From an uncultured Dechloromonas sp. (GTDB taxonomy: Bacteria > Pseudomonadota > Gammaproteobacteria > Burkholderiales > Rhodocyclaceae): a stretch of DNA of 10,408 nt. Below the pieces are notes generated by a model. That model was not told the origin of the DNA, made no database searches, and was given only the letters and a program-made list of their open reading frames with translations. Shown one piece after another: positions 1 to 6,110 of the stretch (position 1 is the stretch's first letter; each line of letters begins with the position of its first letter). The DNA lies in assembly GCA_946477505.1 (NCBI GenBank), contig CAMKYP010000104.1:1-10408 (forward strand), read 5' to 3'. A program made the translations under genes and the position numbers.

Positions 1-2
1 TC

Positions 3-818
3 CCGCCCGGCAAGGTCATCGACCTGATTCAAACCGACATTGCCGATGCCAACATCCCCAACATCGCGCTCGACCCCGCCCCGAATTGCGTGCTGATGGA
101 TTTCGGCCCCGGCTACGCCCACTACGTGCTGCGCTACTGGCTGCTCAACCCGAAGCTTGACGACCCGACGGACTCCGACGTCCGGGTACATATCCTGGCC
201 ACCCTGCAGCGCAACGGTATCCGCCTGGCCACCGACGACCACACCATCCATCTCGTCGAGGAAGGCGCCAAGCACCGCAAGGAAGTGGAAAGCCGCGAAA
301 TGCGGCGCCGCCTGCAGGCCATCGACGGCATCGAGCTATTCGCCCGGCTGGCCGATACGGAAAAGCAACACCTCGCCGAACACCTGGTCAAGGCACCCTT
401 CGCGCGCGGCGACATCATCACCCGCCAGGGTGCCATCGCCCACTGGCTGTACATCATGGTCAGCGGCGAGGCCGAAGCCTGGTGGCAGCCGCCGGAAGGG
501 CCGCGCCGCCTGCTGGAAAAGCGCGGCCCGGGCAGCGTCTTCGGCGAAATCGGCCTGATGACCGGCGCACCGCGCCGCGCCACCGTCATCGCCAGCACCA
601 ACGTCGAAGCCTATCGACTGGACAAGGCCGGCTTCCAATCCATCATCGAGCAACGGCCGGAACTGGCCGATATGCTGTCAAGCATCCTCGAACGCCGCCT
701 GCAGCGCTTTGCCGAACTGGAACAGGGCTATTCCCAGGGGCAAAACGAGCTGGTCCGCAATACCCCGGGGAGCGCCGACATCGGCCGCAAGATCCGTGAC
801 TTCTTCGGGCTCGGCTGA
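3..818 (+). CDS. MscS-like mechanosensitive channel with C-terminal cyclic-nucleotide-binding domain (5' partial)
   Basis: The reading frame is open to the left edge (first full codon at 3), so the visible 271 residues are only the C-terminal part. The first ~85 residues resemble the soluble beta/alpha-beta vestibule of MscS-type channels (FGPGYAHYVLRYWL, then a DSDVRVHILATLQRNGI segment); the transmembrane helices would lie outside the window. After a charged helix linker, the last ~150 residues form a cyclic-nucleotide-binding fold. Its phosphate-binding cassette is clear: GSVFGEIGLMTGAPRRATV keeps the Glu and the Arg that contact the ribose and phosphate in CAP/CNBD proteins. The product is probably an inner-membrane small-conductance channel whose gating is modulated by a cyclic nucleotide. 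The CNBD call is strong; the MscS assignment rests on a short stretch and on the known MscS-CNBD architecture. The stop TGA is 90 nt before pcnB. Confidence 0.75.
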   Translation, partial: PPGKVIDLIQTDIADANIPNIALDPAPNCVLMDFGPGYAHYVLRYWLLNPKLDDPTDSDVRVHILATLQRNGIRLATDDHTIHLVEEGAKHRKEVESREMRRRLQAIDGIELFARLADTEKQHLAEHLVKAPFARGDIITRQGAIAHWLYIMVSGEAEAWWQPPEGPRRLLEKRGPGSVFGEIGLMTGAPRRATVIASTNVEAYRLDKAGFQSIIEQRPELADMLSSILERRLQRFAELEQGYSQGQNELVRNTPGSADIGRKIRDFFGLG

Positions 819-859
819 TGGCGCATCGGAAAAATCCGTGAATAATCACCGGCTTCCGG

Positions 860-865
860 TAAAAT
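860..865 (+). promoter_or_regulatory. Candidate -10 box for pcnB-folK
   Basis: TAAAAT in the 90-nt gap before pcnB matches five of six positions of the sigma70 -10 consensus. No convincing -35 box lies 16-18 nt upstream, so this is weak. A 6-bp hairpin (GCAGCG 877-882, loop of 6, CGCTGC 889-894) follows and would lie in the pcnB leader just upstream of the start codon. Confidence 0.3.
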
Positions 866-908
866 CTCATCTTTTTGCAGCGCCTTCACGCTGCCCGAAC
901 GGTAATAC

Positions 909-2255
909 GTGATCCGCAAACTCATTTCCCGCGTCTTCAGCGGCAAAAAACCCAAGGCCAACCGCCACGAGCCGGCCGTCATCCCCGTCTCCAGCCACGG
1001 CATCACCCGCGACCGCATCAGCAGCGGCAGCCGCCGCGTCTGCGAGACGCTGCAGAGCCACGGCCACAAGGCCTACGTCGTCGGCGGTGCCGTGCGCGAC
1101 CTGCTGATCGGCGCCGACCCCAAGGATTTCGACGTCGCCACCGATGCCACGCCCGAGGAAGTGCGCCGCTACTTCCGCCGCTCGCGCATCATCGGCCGCC
1201 GCTTCCAGATCGTGCACGTCATGATGGGCCAGGAAACGCTGGAGGTGACCACCTTCCGTGGTGCGCTCGGTGACGACGTGAAGAAGGACGAACACGGCCG
1301 CGTGCTGCACGACAACGTTTTCGGCTCGCAGGCCGAGGATGCGGCCCGCCGCGACTTCACCGCCAACGCCCTGTACTACGACCCGGCCACCGAAGCAGTG
1401 ATCGATTACCACCACGGCGTAGGCGACCTCAAGGCCAAGACCCTGCGCATGATCGGTGAGCCGCGCGCCCGCTACCGCGAAGACCCGGTACGCATGCTGC
1501 GCGCAGTCCGCCTGGCGGCCAAGCTCGGCCTGTCCATCGACCCGGAAGCGAAAAAGCCGATCCGCGAAATGGCCGTGCTGCTGGAAAACGTGCCAGCCGC
1601 CCGCCTGTTCGACGAAATGCTCAAGCTGCTGACCTCGGGCCACTCGGTCAAATGCATCACCCAGTTGCGCGGCGAGGGCCTGCACCACGGCCTGTTGCCC
1701 CTGCTCGACGTCATCCTCGAACAGCCAATGGGCGAGAAATTCGTCATGCTGTCGCTGGCCAATACCGACGACCGCGTGCGGCGCGGCAAGGGAACCTCAC
1801 CCGGCTTTCTGTTCGCCACGCTGCTTTGGCACGAGGTGCTAGCGCACTGGGAAAAGCTCAAGGCCAAGGGCGAGCCGAAGATTCCGGCACTCTATTCAGC
1901 GATGGACACCGTGCTCGACGTGCAGGGCGAAAAACTCGCCATCACCCGCCGCATCGCCGGCGACATCAAGGACATCTGGGCGCTGCAGCCGCGCTTCGAA
2001 CAACGTGCAGGCAAGCGCCCGTACGCCCTGCTCGAACAACCGCGCTTCCGCGCCGGCTACGACTTCCTGGTGCTACGCGCCCAAGCCGGCGAACTCGACA
2101 TGGAAGTCGCCGACTGGTGGACGCGCTTCCAGAATGCCGAGGGCGACCGCCGTGCCGAGATGCTGCTGCCGGAGCAGGCGGGCGAAAAGAAGCGCCGCCG
2201 TCGGCGCAAGAAGCCGGCCAATGCCGGCGCTTCGGGCCATACCGCCAGCGAATGA
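909..2255 (+). CDS. pcnB: Poly(A) polymerase I
   Basis: PcnB adds 3' poly(A) tails to RNA, which promotes decay by PNPase and the degradosome, and it acts in the cytoplasm. The 448-residue protein has the class II nucleotidyltransferase/CCA-adding core. GGAVRD is at residues 59-64, the metal-binding DFD at 73-75, RRDFTANAL at 147-155, and the REDPVRMLRAVRLAAKLGL RNA-binding signature at 190-208. The C-terminus ends in a strongly basic Lys/Arg tail (KKRRRRRKK), as in proteobacterial PcnB and unlike CCA-adding enzymes. The GTG start is well supported: an in-frame TAA stands at 903-905 and the next in-frame ATG would be inside the catalytic domain (residue 105). No strong Shine-Dalgarno precedes it, and a small hairpin sits just upstream. 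The stop overlaps the folK start (ATGA), so the two genes are an operon. Confidence 0.95.
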   Translation: MIRKLISRVFSGKKPKANRHEPAVIPVSSHGITRDRISSGSRRVCETLQSHGHKAYVVGGAVRDLLIGADPKDFDVATDATPEEVRRYFRRSRIIGRRFQIVHVMMGQETLEVTTFRGALGDDVKKDEHGRVLHDNVFGSQAEDAARRDFTANALYYDPATEAVIDYHHGVGDLKAKTLRMIGEPRARYREDPVRMLRAVRLAAKLGLSIDPEAKKPIREMAVLLENVPAARLFDEMLKLLTSGHSVKCITQLRGEGLHHGLLPLLDVILEQPMGEKFVMLSLANTDDRVRRGKGTSPGFLFATLLWHEVLAHWEKLKAKGEPKIPALYSAMDTVLDVQGEKLAITRRIAGDIKDIWALQPRFEQRAGKRPYALLEQPRFRAGYDFLVLRAQAGELDMEVADWWTRFQNAEGDRRAEMLLPEQAGEKKRRRRRKKPANAGASGHTASE

Positions 2256-2728
2256 AAACCGCCTACGTCGCATTGGGAGCCAATCTCGACGATCCGGCCA
2301 CGACCGTCCGCGCTGCCTTTGCCGCGCTGGCCAACCTGCCGGACAGCCACATCGTCCACTGCTCCTCGCTCTACCGCACTGCCCCAGTCGGTATTGCCGA
2401 CCAGCCGGAATTCATCAACGCCGTCGCCGAGCTGGAAACCAGCCTGGCGCCGGAGGCCCTGCTCGATGCCCTGCTCGAGATCGAACAGCGCTTTGGCCGC
2501 ATCCGCGCCGAACGCAACGGGCCCCGCACGCTCGACCTCGACCTGCTGCTCTACGACGATCAGTTTGTCGACCTGCCGCGCCTGACCCTGCCGCATCCCC
2601 GCCTGCACCTGCGCGCCTTCGTGCTCCAACCACTGGCGGAAATCGCCCCCGATCTTAAAATTCCGGGCCGCGGCACCGTCGCCGCCTGGCTGCCGGCCGT
2701 CGCCAATCAGGGCATCATCAAACTGTGA
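2252..2728 (+). CDS. folK: 2-amino-4-hydroxy-6-hydroxymethyldihydropteridine diphosphokinase (HPPK)
   Basis: FolK transfers pyrophosphate from ATP to 6-hydroxymethyl-7,8-dihydropterin, the step before dihydropteroate synthase in folate synthesis. The 158-residue protein is of normal length for a stand-alone HPPK. It starts with VALGANLDDP (residues 6-15), continues with SSLYRTAPVG and QPEFINAVAELET (51-63), and carries the family signature RNGPRTLDLDLLLY (88-101), with D95 and D97 as the two magnesium ligands, followed by LPHPRLHLRAFVLQPLAEI. The ATG overlaps the pcnB stop by four bases (ATGA), which implies translational coupling. The reading frame stays open far upstream inside pcnB, but that extension is in the wrong frame of a solid gene and is not coding. 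No panB/panC follows, although these often do in proteobacteria. Confidence 0.96.
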   Translation: MKTAYVALGANLDDPATTVRAAFAALANLPDSHIVHCSSLYRTAPVGIADQPEFINAVAELETSLAPEALLDALLEIEQRFGRIRAERNGPRTLDLDLLLYDDQFVDLPRLTLPHPRLHLRAFVLQPLAEIAPDLKIPGRGTVAAWLPAVANQGIIKL

Positions 2729-2877
2729 TCCGGCCCGCCCGGGCATGCGACACCCAGGTCGGGCATAGCTTTATGGTCATGCCGACTTATTCGCAGCCCA
2801 GCAGAAAGGCGACTCAAGACAAGCGTTGATAAAATCCGCAAGACCCCGCCCCAAAGGATAGCTCCACGCTACCAAGC

Positions 2878-2899
2878 AAAAAAAACCCGCTTCCGCGGG
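2878..2899 (-). terminator. Rho-independent terminator of the porin gene
   Basis: Read on the minus strand, this is CCCGC, the loop GGAA, then GCGGG, followed at once by eight Ts. The 5-bp GC-only stem with a GNRA-type tetraloop and a U8 tract is a textbook intrinsic terminator for leftward transcription. It lies about 160 nt beyond the porin stop codon, so the porin mRNA would have a long, structured 3' untranslated region. On the plus strand there is no T-tract after the hairpin, so it should not terminate folK transcription. Confidence 0.8.
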
Positions 2900-2905
2900 C
2901 AAAAA

Positions 2906-2970
2906 CTCGATTCGGAGAACCCATACCGGCGATGATCGTTCCGATATCCGGTTCGCCAAGGAGAATCGAG
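2906..2970. repeat. Imperfect inverted repeat in the porin 3' UTR
   Basis: CTCGATTC (2906-2913) is matched exactly by GAATCGAG (2963-2970), and GAACC (2917-2921) by GGTTC (2950-2954), with further partial pairing inside (ATACCGG against CCGATAT). The arms would fold into a long hairpin with an internal loop, directly upstream of the terminator in the direction of porin transcription. Its role is unknown: it could protect the 3' end, be the body of a 3'-UTR-derived small RNA, or be a remnant of a small repeat element. Confidence 0.5.
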
Positions 2971-3057
2971 CGCGGGGGACAAGTGCCCTTCCGGCCCCTC
3001 GCCGGGCAGCCCGGACGGCAACTGTGCGGGCGACGGGCGCGGTGGCTATCCGCAGAC

Positions 3058-4194
3058 TCAAAACGAGAAGACCAGACCCGTGTTGAAGGTGTTCTGGTTC
3101 TTGCCTTGCTGCGGCAGGGTATCCCAATAGGTTCCCGAGGAATAATTGGATTTTTCGCCATTCCAGACTGTCGAGAGGGTAGCCCAGACCATGAACTGCG
3201 CATTGATCGCGTAGTCCACCCCGAGGACCAGCAACTTCCCGTTCTTGCCGCCGTAGGTGGTCTTGGTCGGATCGACGTTGGCCGCGTAATCGATGCTCGT
3301 ACCACCGGTGTAGTACGCGGCGCGCAGCAAGAGCGGATCGGAGACCTTGTAATTGACGCCGACCCAAGCTTGCTGCGCTTTCCTGGCCTGAGTGATGCCG
3401 TCCGCATCGGGCGCCGACAAATAGTTGAAACCCACGAACAGCTTGGCCGCTCCCAATTGGTAGGAACCACCAACGATGGTTTCCTTGGAGGCATTGAAGA
3501 TGTTGTCGTAGCGGCCATTGTCCGAATTGGCGGCAACGTCGTGAATCAAATGGAAGTCCACCGGCCCGTTGTTATAGGCAAAATCGATGCCGCTCCGGCT
3601 GCCCACCTTGCTGCTGCCCACCTTGCCGCCGGGCGAATGCTGCACGGAGATACTGAAACCGCCGAAGCTGGGCGTGCCGTACTCGATGGCGCCCGGCGCG
3701 ATAGCCCAGTTGCGGCCGCCGACCAGGGTTGCCGAGCCGCTCCAGTTCTGGCCCATCGGATCGATGTACCAAACGTTGTTGGAAATCGACAGATTCTTGC
3801 CGAATTGCAAACGCCCCCAACGTTCGTTCTTGATGCCGACGAAAGAACGGCGGCTCCACAGGGTGCCTTCGTTCGAAACCCCACGATCGGCGCCGAAGCC
3901 ACTTTCCAACGTGGCGTACGCGGTATTGCCGCCGCCCACGTCGCGGGTTGCGGCAATCGTCGCCAGGCTGGTTCCCCACTGGTTGGAGGCGCCCCGGGTT
4001 ACCGGTCCCGACGAGCCGTCCGACTTGGCAACATTGTTGGTAACGTCGACACCGGCACTGATCCGCCCGCTTATCGACACCGACGTACCTGCCACGTTAA
4101 AGGCATCAAATGCATGCGCCCCGCCGGCAAAAGCAAAACCGACAGCGACGACGTTTGCCTTGGCAATCCATCCTGGCACAGTAATTTTTTGCAT
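3058..4194 (-). CDS. Outer-membrane porin (Gram-negative trimeric porin, Porin_4/OmpC-like family)
   Basis: This is a 378-residue beta-barrel porin for passive entry of small solutes. The start has a strong Shine-Dalgarno (AAGGAGGA, 8 nt spacing). Residues 1-28 form a signal peptide: a basic N-terminus, the hydrophobic run VVAVGFAFAGG, and an AHA cleavage motif. The mature protein begins FDAFNVAGTSVSISGRISAGVDV and shows alternating amphipathic strands, a WGRLQFGKN motif typical of betaproteobacterial porins, many aromatic and Gly-rich turns, and ends NTGLVFSF with the C-terminal Phe recognised by the BAM machinery. It is transcribed away from the GntR-family regulator and ends at its own terminator. 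Its proximity to a sugar-acid catabolic operon suggests it admits the pathway's substrate, but the sequence cannot show specificity. Base composition is visibly less GC-rich than in pcnB-folK. Confidence 0.92.
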   Translation of the reverse strand: MQKITVPGWIAKANVVAVGFAFAGGAHAFDAFNVAGTSVSISGRISAGVDVTNNVAKSDGSSGPVTRGASNQWGTSLATIAATRDVGGGNTAYATLESGFGADRGVSNEGTLWSRRSFVGIKNERWGRLQFGKNLSISNNVWYIDPMGQNWSGSATLVGGRNWAIAPGAIEYGTPSFGGFSISVQHSPGGKVGSSKVGSRSGIDFAYNNGPVDFHLIHDVAANSDNGRYDNIFNASKETIVGGSYQLGAAKLFVGFNYLSAPDADGITQARKAQQAWVGVNYKVSDPLLLRAAYYTGGTSIDYAANVDPTKTTYGGKNGKLLVLGVDYAINAQFMVWATLSTVWNGEKSNYSSGTYWDTLPQQGKNQNTFNTGLVFSF

Positions 4195-4202
4195 TTTGTT
4201 TC

Positions 4203-4210
4203 TCCTCCTT
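4203..4210 (-). promoter_or_regulatory. Strong Shine-Dalgarno of the porin gene
   Basis: AAGGAGGA on the minus strand lies 8 nt before the porin ATG. It is the strongest ribosome binding site in the window and fixes the start codon. It fits a highly expressed outer-membrane protein. Confidence 0.85.
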
Positions 4211-4313
4211 CTTTTCCGTCTGTCATTTGCGCTCCTGAATTAACGCGCAACCTAGCGGCACAACGCACAAAAACCAGCGATGCTCATGCCGAAGAAAAAT
4301 CGAGGATGCGGGA

Positions 4314-4331
4314 TGCCTGGCTTGCTAGGCA
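4314..4331 (-). other. Hairpin in the porin mRNA leader
   Basis: TGCCT at 4314-4318 pairs with AGGCA at 4327-4331, and the inner bases GGC and GCT extend the stem with one G-T wobble, leaving a very small loop. It lies about 120 nt upstream of the porin start, inside the roughly 180-nt leader predicted from the promoter at 4380-4408. No U-tract follows, so this is not a terminator. A role in leader stability is only a guess. Confidence 0.35.
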
Positions 4332-4379
4332 CGACTGGCAAAAAGCACCCGCAAAACCATGCAACCTCGATTAATATGA

Positions 4380-4408
4380 ATTCTAGAATACTTGTATCCC
4401 AGTTACAA
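4380..4408 (-). promoter_or_regulatory. Candidate sigma70 promoter of the porin gene, with operator-like half-sites
   Basis: On the minus strand TTGTAA (-35, four of six matches; + positions 4403-4408) is followed by a 17-nt spacer and TAGAAT (-10, five of six; + positions 4380-4385). Spacing is ideal and the surroundings are AT-rich. Transcription would start near 4373, giving a leader of about 180 nt. The -35 and spacer contain TTGTA and TACAA in inverted orientation 7 nt apart. These are the same half-sites that form the uninterrupted palindrome at 4678-4689, so the promoter may be bound by the adjacent regulator. Confidence 0.55.
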
Positions 4409-4648
4409 TGGGGTAAATACATTGCTTCATAAAAAATCCGGATCAACATCTGTCAATCACCGGCCAAAGGCAGGAAACGACACCACAAACCGCTGATTAA
4501 AATGATTTATCCCCCCCGACGACACGAGCATCCAACGACGCATCATCCAGAAAAGCAGCAACCCGCCACGGAAACCGCTTGGCTCCATGCGAAAATCCCG
4601 TTGACTAAGGAAAACAAGCGCCGATCCGCGTACGATCCAGCAAAAATG

Positions 4649-4677
4649 ACGACAGCAAGCAGACCCTCTGCTAGAAT
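4649..4677 (+). promoter_or_regulatory. Candidate rightward promoter next to the operator palindrome
   Basis: ACGACA (4649-4654) matches four of six -35 positions, and TAGAAT (4672-4677) matches five of six -10 positions, with a 17-nt spacer. The palindrome CTTGTATACAAG follows immediately and would cover the transcription start. If real, it would transcribe the GntR-family gene with a leader of almost 400 nt, or an unannotated RNA. The -35 element is weak. Confidence 0.35.
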
Positions 4678-4689
4678 CTTGTATACAAG
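4678..4689. promoter_or_regulatory. Palindromic operator candidate for a GntR/FadR-family regulator
   Basis: CTTGTATACAAG is a perfect 12-bp palindrome in non-coding DNA upstream of the GntR-family gene. Palindromes with TTGTATACAA-type cores are typical binding sites of FCD-domain GntR regulators of sugar-acid genes in proteobacteria. Its place directly behind a -10-like TAGAAT is what a repressor site would look like. Assigning it to the neighbouring regulator is an inference from proximity. Confidence 0.55.
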
Positions 4690-5054
4690 AATCTCTCTTT
4701 AAAATCGGACCATTGGCATCCCCTGCGTTCGGGGCAAGCAGGTTCCTGCCAAGGTGTATTGTCGGGAACGGCGAAAAATGCCGCCCACATCGCCGTGCGG
4801 TTCGCGTTGCCGAATCCCGGGGCAGAGTTCCAAATATGGCTCCCGATGGCGGGAACTGGGGATATCGATAAACACCAACTGGCCTGAAATGATGATGGAA
4901 TACAGCTGGGTTGCCTCCCACTCCCGGAAAATATTCCATAATTGCATTGGGACAACCAAATTACTCGGACTTGCCGGGATTTTTCCCAGGCTTGCCGGCG
5001 CCATCGACGACAAAATAAATCGCGATCGATCTTCGCAAATCATTCTCTATCGAC

Positions 5055-5061
5055 AAGGGGA
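5055..5061 (+). promoter_or_regulatory. Ribosome binding site deciding the regulator start
   Basis: AAGGGGA lies 9 nt before the ATG at 5071. The frame stays open upstream to an ATG at 4942, but that codon lacks a comparable site and the extra residues do not belong to the GntR fold, so the start at 5071 is preferred. Confidence 0.6.
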
Positions 5062-5070
5062 CTTACTGAC

Positions 5071-5877
5071 ATGTCAAACAGCGAGGCAGACGAAAACTGG
5101 TTGAGCAATTTTTCTGTCGACAGAAAACGCCCGGTCTCCGATCAAATCTACGAGGTGCTGAAATCCGCGATCATTTCGAATCGCCTGCTACCGGGCACGC
5201 CGATCAGTGAAAACCGGATTTGCAGCCTGATCGATGTTTCGCGCACCCCGGTTCGCGCCGCCATGGGCAAGTTGAGCGAGGAAGGACTGGTCGACGTCTT
5301 CCCGCAACTGGGCAGCTTCGTCTCGAAAATCAGCATCAAGGGCGTCGCCAACGATCACTTTGTCCGGCGGGCACTGGAAATCGCCGTACTTCACGAAGCC
5401 CGGAAATCGTGGTCTCCGGCGGCCACCGCGTTGGCCCGCGAGGCGATCAAGAACCAGATCGGCGCGCTGATCGCCAAGGACAAGGCGGATTTTTTCGACC
5501 ACGACCTGGCATTTCACAAAGTATTCGCCATCGTAGCCAAACTCGAAGGCGTCTGGCCCGCCATCCTCAACGTCCGGACCAAACTGAGCCGCTTCCATAA
5601 CCTGATGGGGAAGGAAGACCGTCTGCCGGAGGTGATCAACGAACATACGGCGATCGTCGATGCCATGGCGATCGGCGACTTTGCGGCGGCCGAGCAATTG
5701 CTGATCAACCATCTGGACAAAGGGCTCGACACCATCTTCGCGCTTCCGGAGGTCTTCGGCGCCTACCTGTGCGACGTACCCGATCCGGAATCCATGTATT
5801 TCGCCCAGCGCGGCCTGTCGCAGCCGGCGAATCCAATGCCCGGCGCGGCGGACGACGAGAATGCCATACGCCGCTAG
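5071..5877 (+). CDS. GntR-family transcriptional regulator, FadR subfamily (FCD domain)
   Basis: This 268-residue DNA-binding regulator has an N-terminal winged helix at about residues 20-88. The PVSDQIYEVLKSAIISNRLLPGTPISE helix and the recognition segment VSRTPVRAAMGKLSEEGLV are typical of the family. The C-terminal all-helical FCD ligand domain (about 95-225) keeps the usual metal or ligand residues: D145 and H149 (in DLAFH), H192 (NEHTAI) and H214 (INHLDKG). Such proteins usually repress sugar-acid or carboxylate catabolic genes and are released by a pathway intermediate. It is divergent from the porin and convergent with the catabolic operon, whose promoter lies outside the window. The tail after about residue 225, including YLCDVPDPESMYFAQ, goes beyond the FCD core and is Pro/Ala-rich at the end. 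The family is certain; the targets and ligand are inferred. Confidence 0.92.
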   Translation: MSNSEADENWLSNFSVDRKRPVSDQIYEVLKSAIISNRLLPGTPISENRICSLIDVSRTPVRAAMGKLSEEGLVDVFPQLGSFVSKISIKGVANDHFVRRALEIAVLHEARKSWSPAATALAREAIKNQIGALIAKDKADFFDHDLAFHKVFAIVAKLEGVWPAILNVRTKLSRFHNLMGKEDRLPEVINEHTAIVDAMAIGDFAAAEQLLINHLDKGLDTIFALPEVFGAYLCDVPDPESMYFAQRGLSQPANPMPGAADDENAIRR

Positions 5878-6110
5878 CCGGCGGGGTTTACGAAGTCAAG
5901 GAACGAACAGGGTAGGCCGGCAGATCGCCGCGCGAACGGCCAATTGACACTAGGCACAGCGGTTTGCAGCCAGTTGCCAGTCCGCGACCGGCACCAACTG
6001 ATGGCTGGTGGAGCCCTGCGGCAGCCGGCCGGGTGCGCCGGATCGCCGATGGCCAACGCGCAGCCTCGCTCGACTGGCAAGCCGGTTGAACCGGCTCCGT
6101 TCCCGAAACG
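5878..6110. other. Intergenic region between convergent regulator and uxaA-like gene
   Basis: This is 233 bp between two 3' ends. No gene is recognisable; the short frames here are run-ons or shadows. No hairpin with a T-tract was found for either gene. The only clear structure is the inverted repeat at 6080-6096 close to the uxaA-like stop. Confidence 0.55.
6080..6096. repeat. Perfect inverted repeat just after the uxaA-like gene
   Basis: AGCCGGTTGAACCGGCT is two 8-bp arms around a single central base, 14 bp beyond the stop codon of the operon's last gene. In RNA it would form a 6-bp GC-rich stem with a 5-nt loop. There is no U-tract on either side, so it is not a standard intrinsic terminator. 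It may protect the 3' end or work with Rho. Confidence 0.45.

Larger units (their letters stand above)
2729..3057. other. Intergenic region between convergent folK and porin
   Basis: This is 329 bp without a gene. From left to right it holds a GC-rich stretch after folK with short palindromes but no U-tract terminator for folK, then the minus-strand porin terminator (2878-2899), then a long imperfect inverted repeat (2906-2970), then GC-rich sequence up to the porin stop. The reading frames crossing it are short or are antisense to the porin, and none resembles a known protein. Confidence 0.7.
4195..5070. other. Long divergent intergenic region between porin and regulator
   Basis: This is 876 bp between two divergent start codons. 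It is much richer in A+T than the flanking genes, especially around 4370-4460. I see the porin leader with a hairpin (4314-4331), the porin promoter candidate (4380-4408), a -10-like box with a palindromic operator candidate (4649-4689), and the regulator's ribosome binding site near 5055. Open frames exist in both directions across 4700-5040 (for example + 4754-5104 and - 4699-5043), but I recognise no family, no start has a good ribosome binding site, and composition does not favour any frame. It may be purely regulatory, hold an unrecognised RNA, or be the eroded remains of a gene. Confidence 0.6.

Noticed and set aside
877..894. GCAGCG/CGCTGC hairpin before pcnB as a terminator of the channel gene
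   Set aside because: The T-run precedes the hairpin instead of following it, so it cannot act as an intrinsic terminator on the plus strand.
1652..2251. Upstream extension of the folK frame
   Set aside because: It overlaps pcnB in a different frame. The ATGA overlap and the HPPK N-terminus fix the start at 2252.
2932..4374. 480-codon open frame on the plus strand opposite the porin
   Set aside because: The minus strand encodes a complete porin with signal peptide, ribosome binding site and terminal Phe. The plus frame has no family resemblance and is an antisense shadow.
4741..4890. Plus-strand frame with a segment reading LPNPGAEFQIWLP, faintly like the start of a tannase/feruloyl-esterase domain
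   Set aside because: The match is short, no start or continuing domain is present, and the frame stops soon after. It is too weak to call a pseudogene.
4942..5070. Longer start for the GntR-family regulator
   Set aside because: The ATG at 4942 has no good ribosome binding site, and the extra residues are not part of the GntR fold; AAGGGGA precedes the ATG at 5071.
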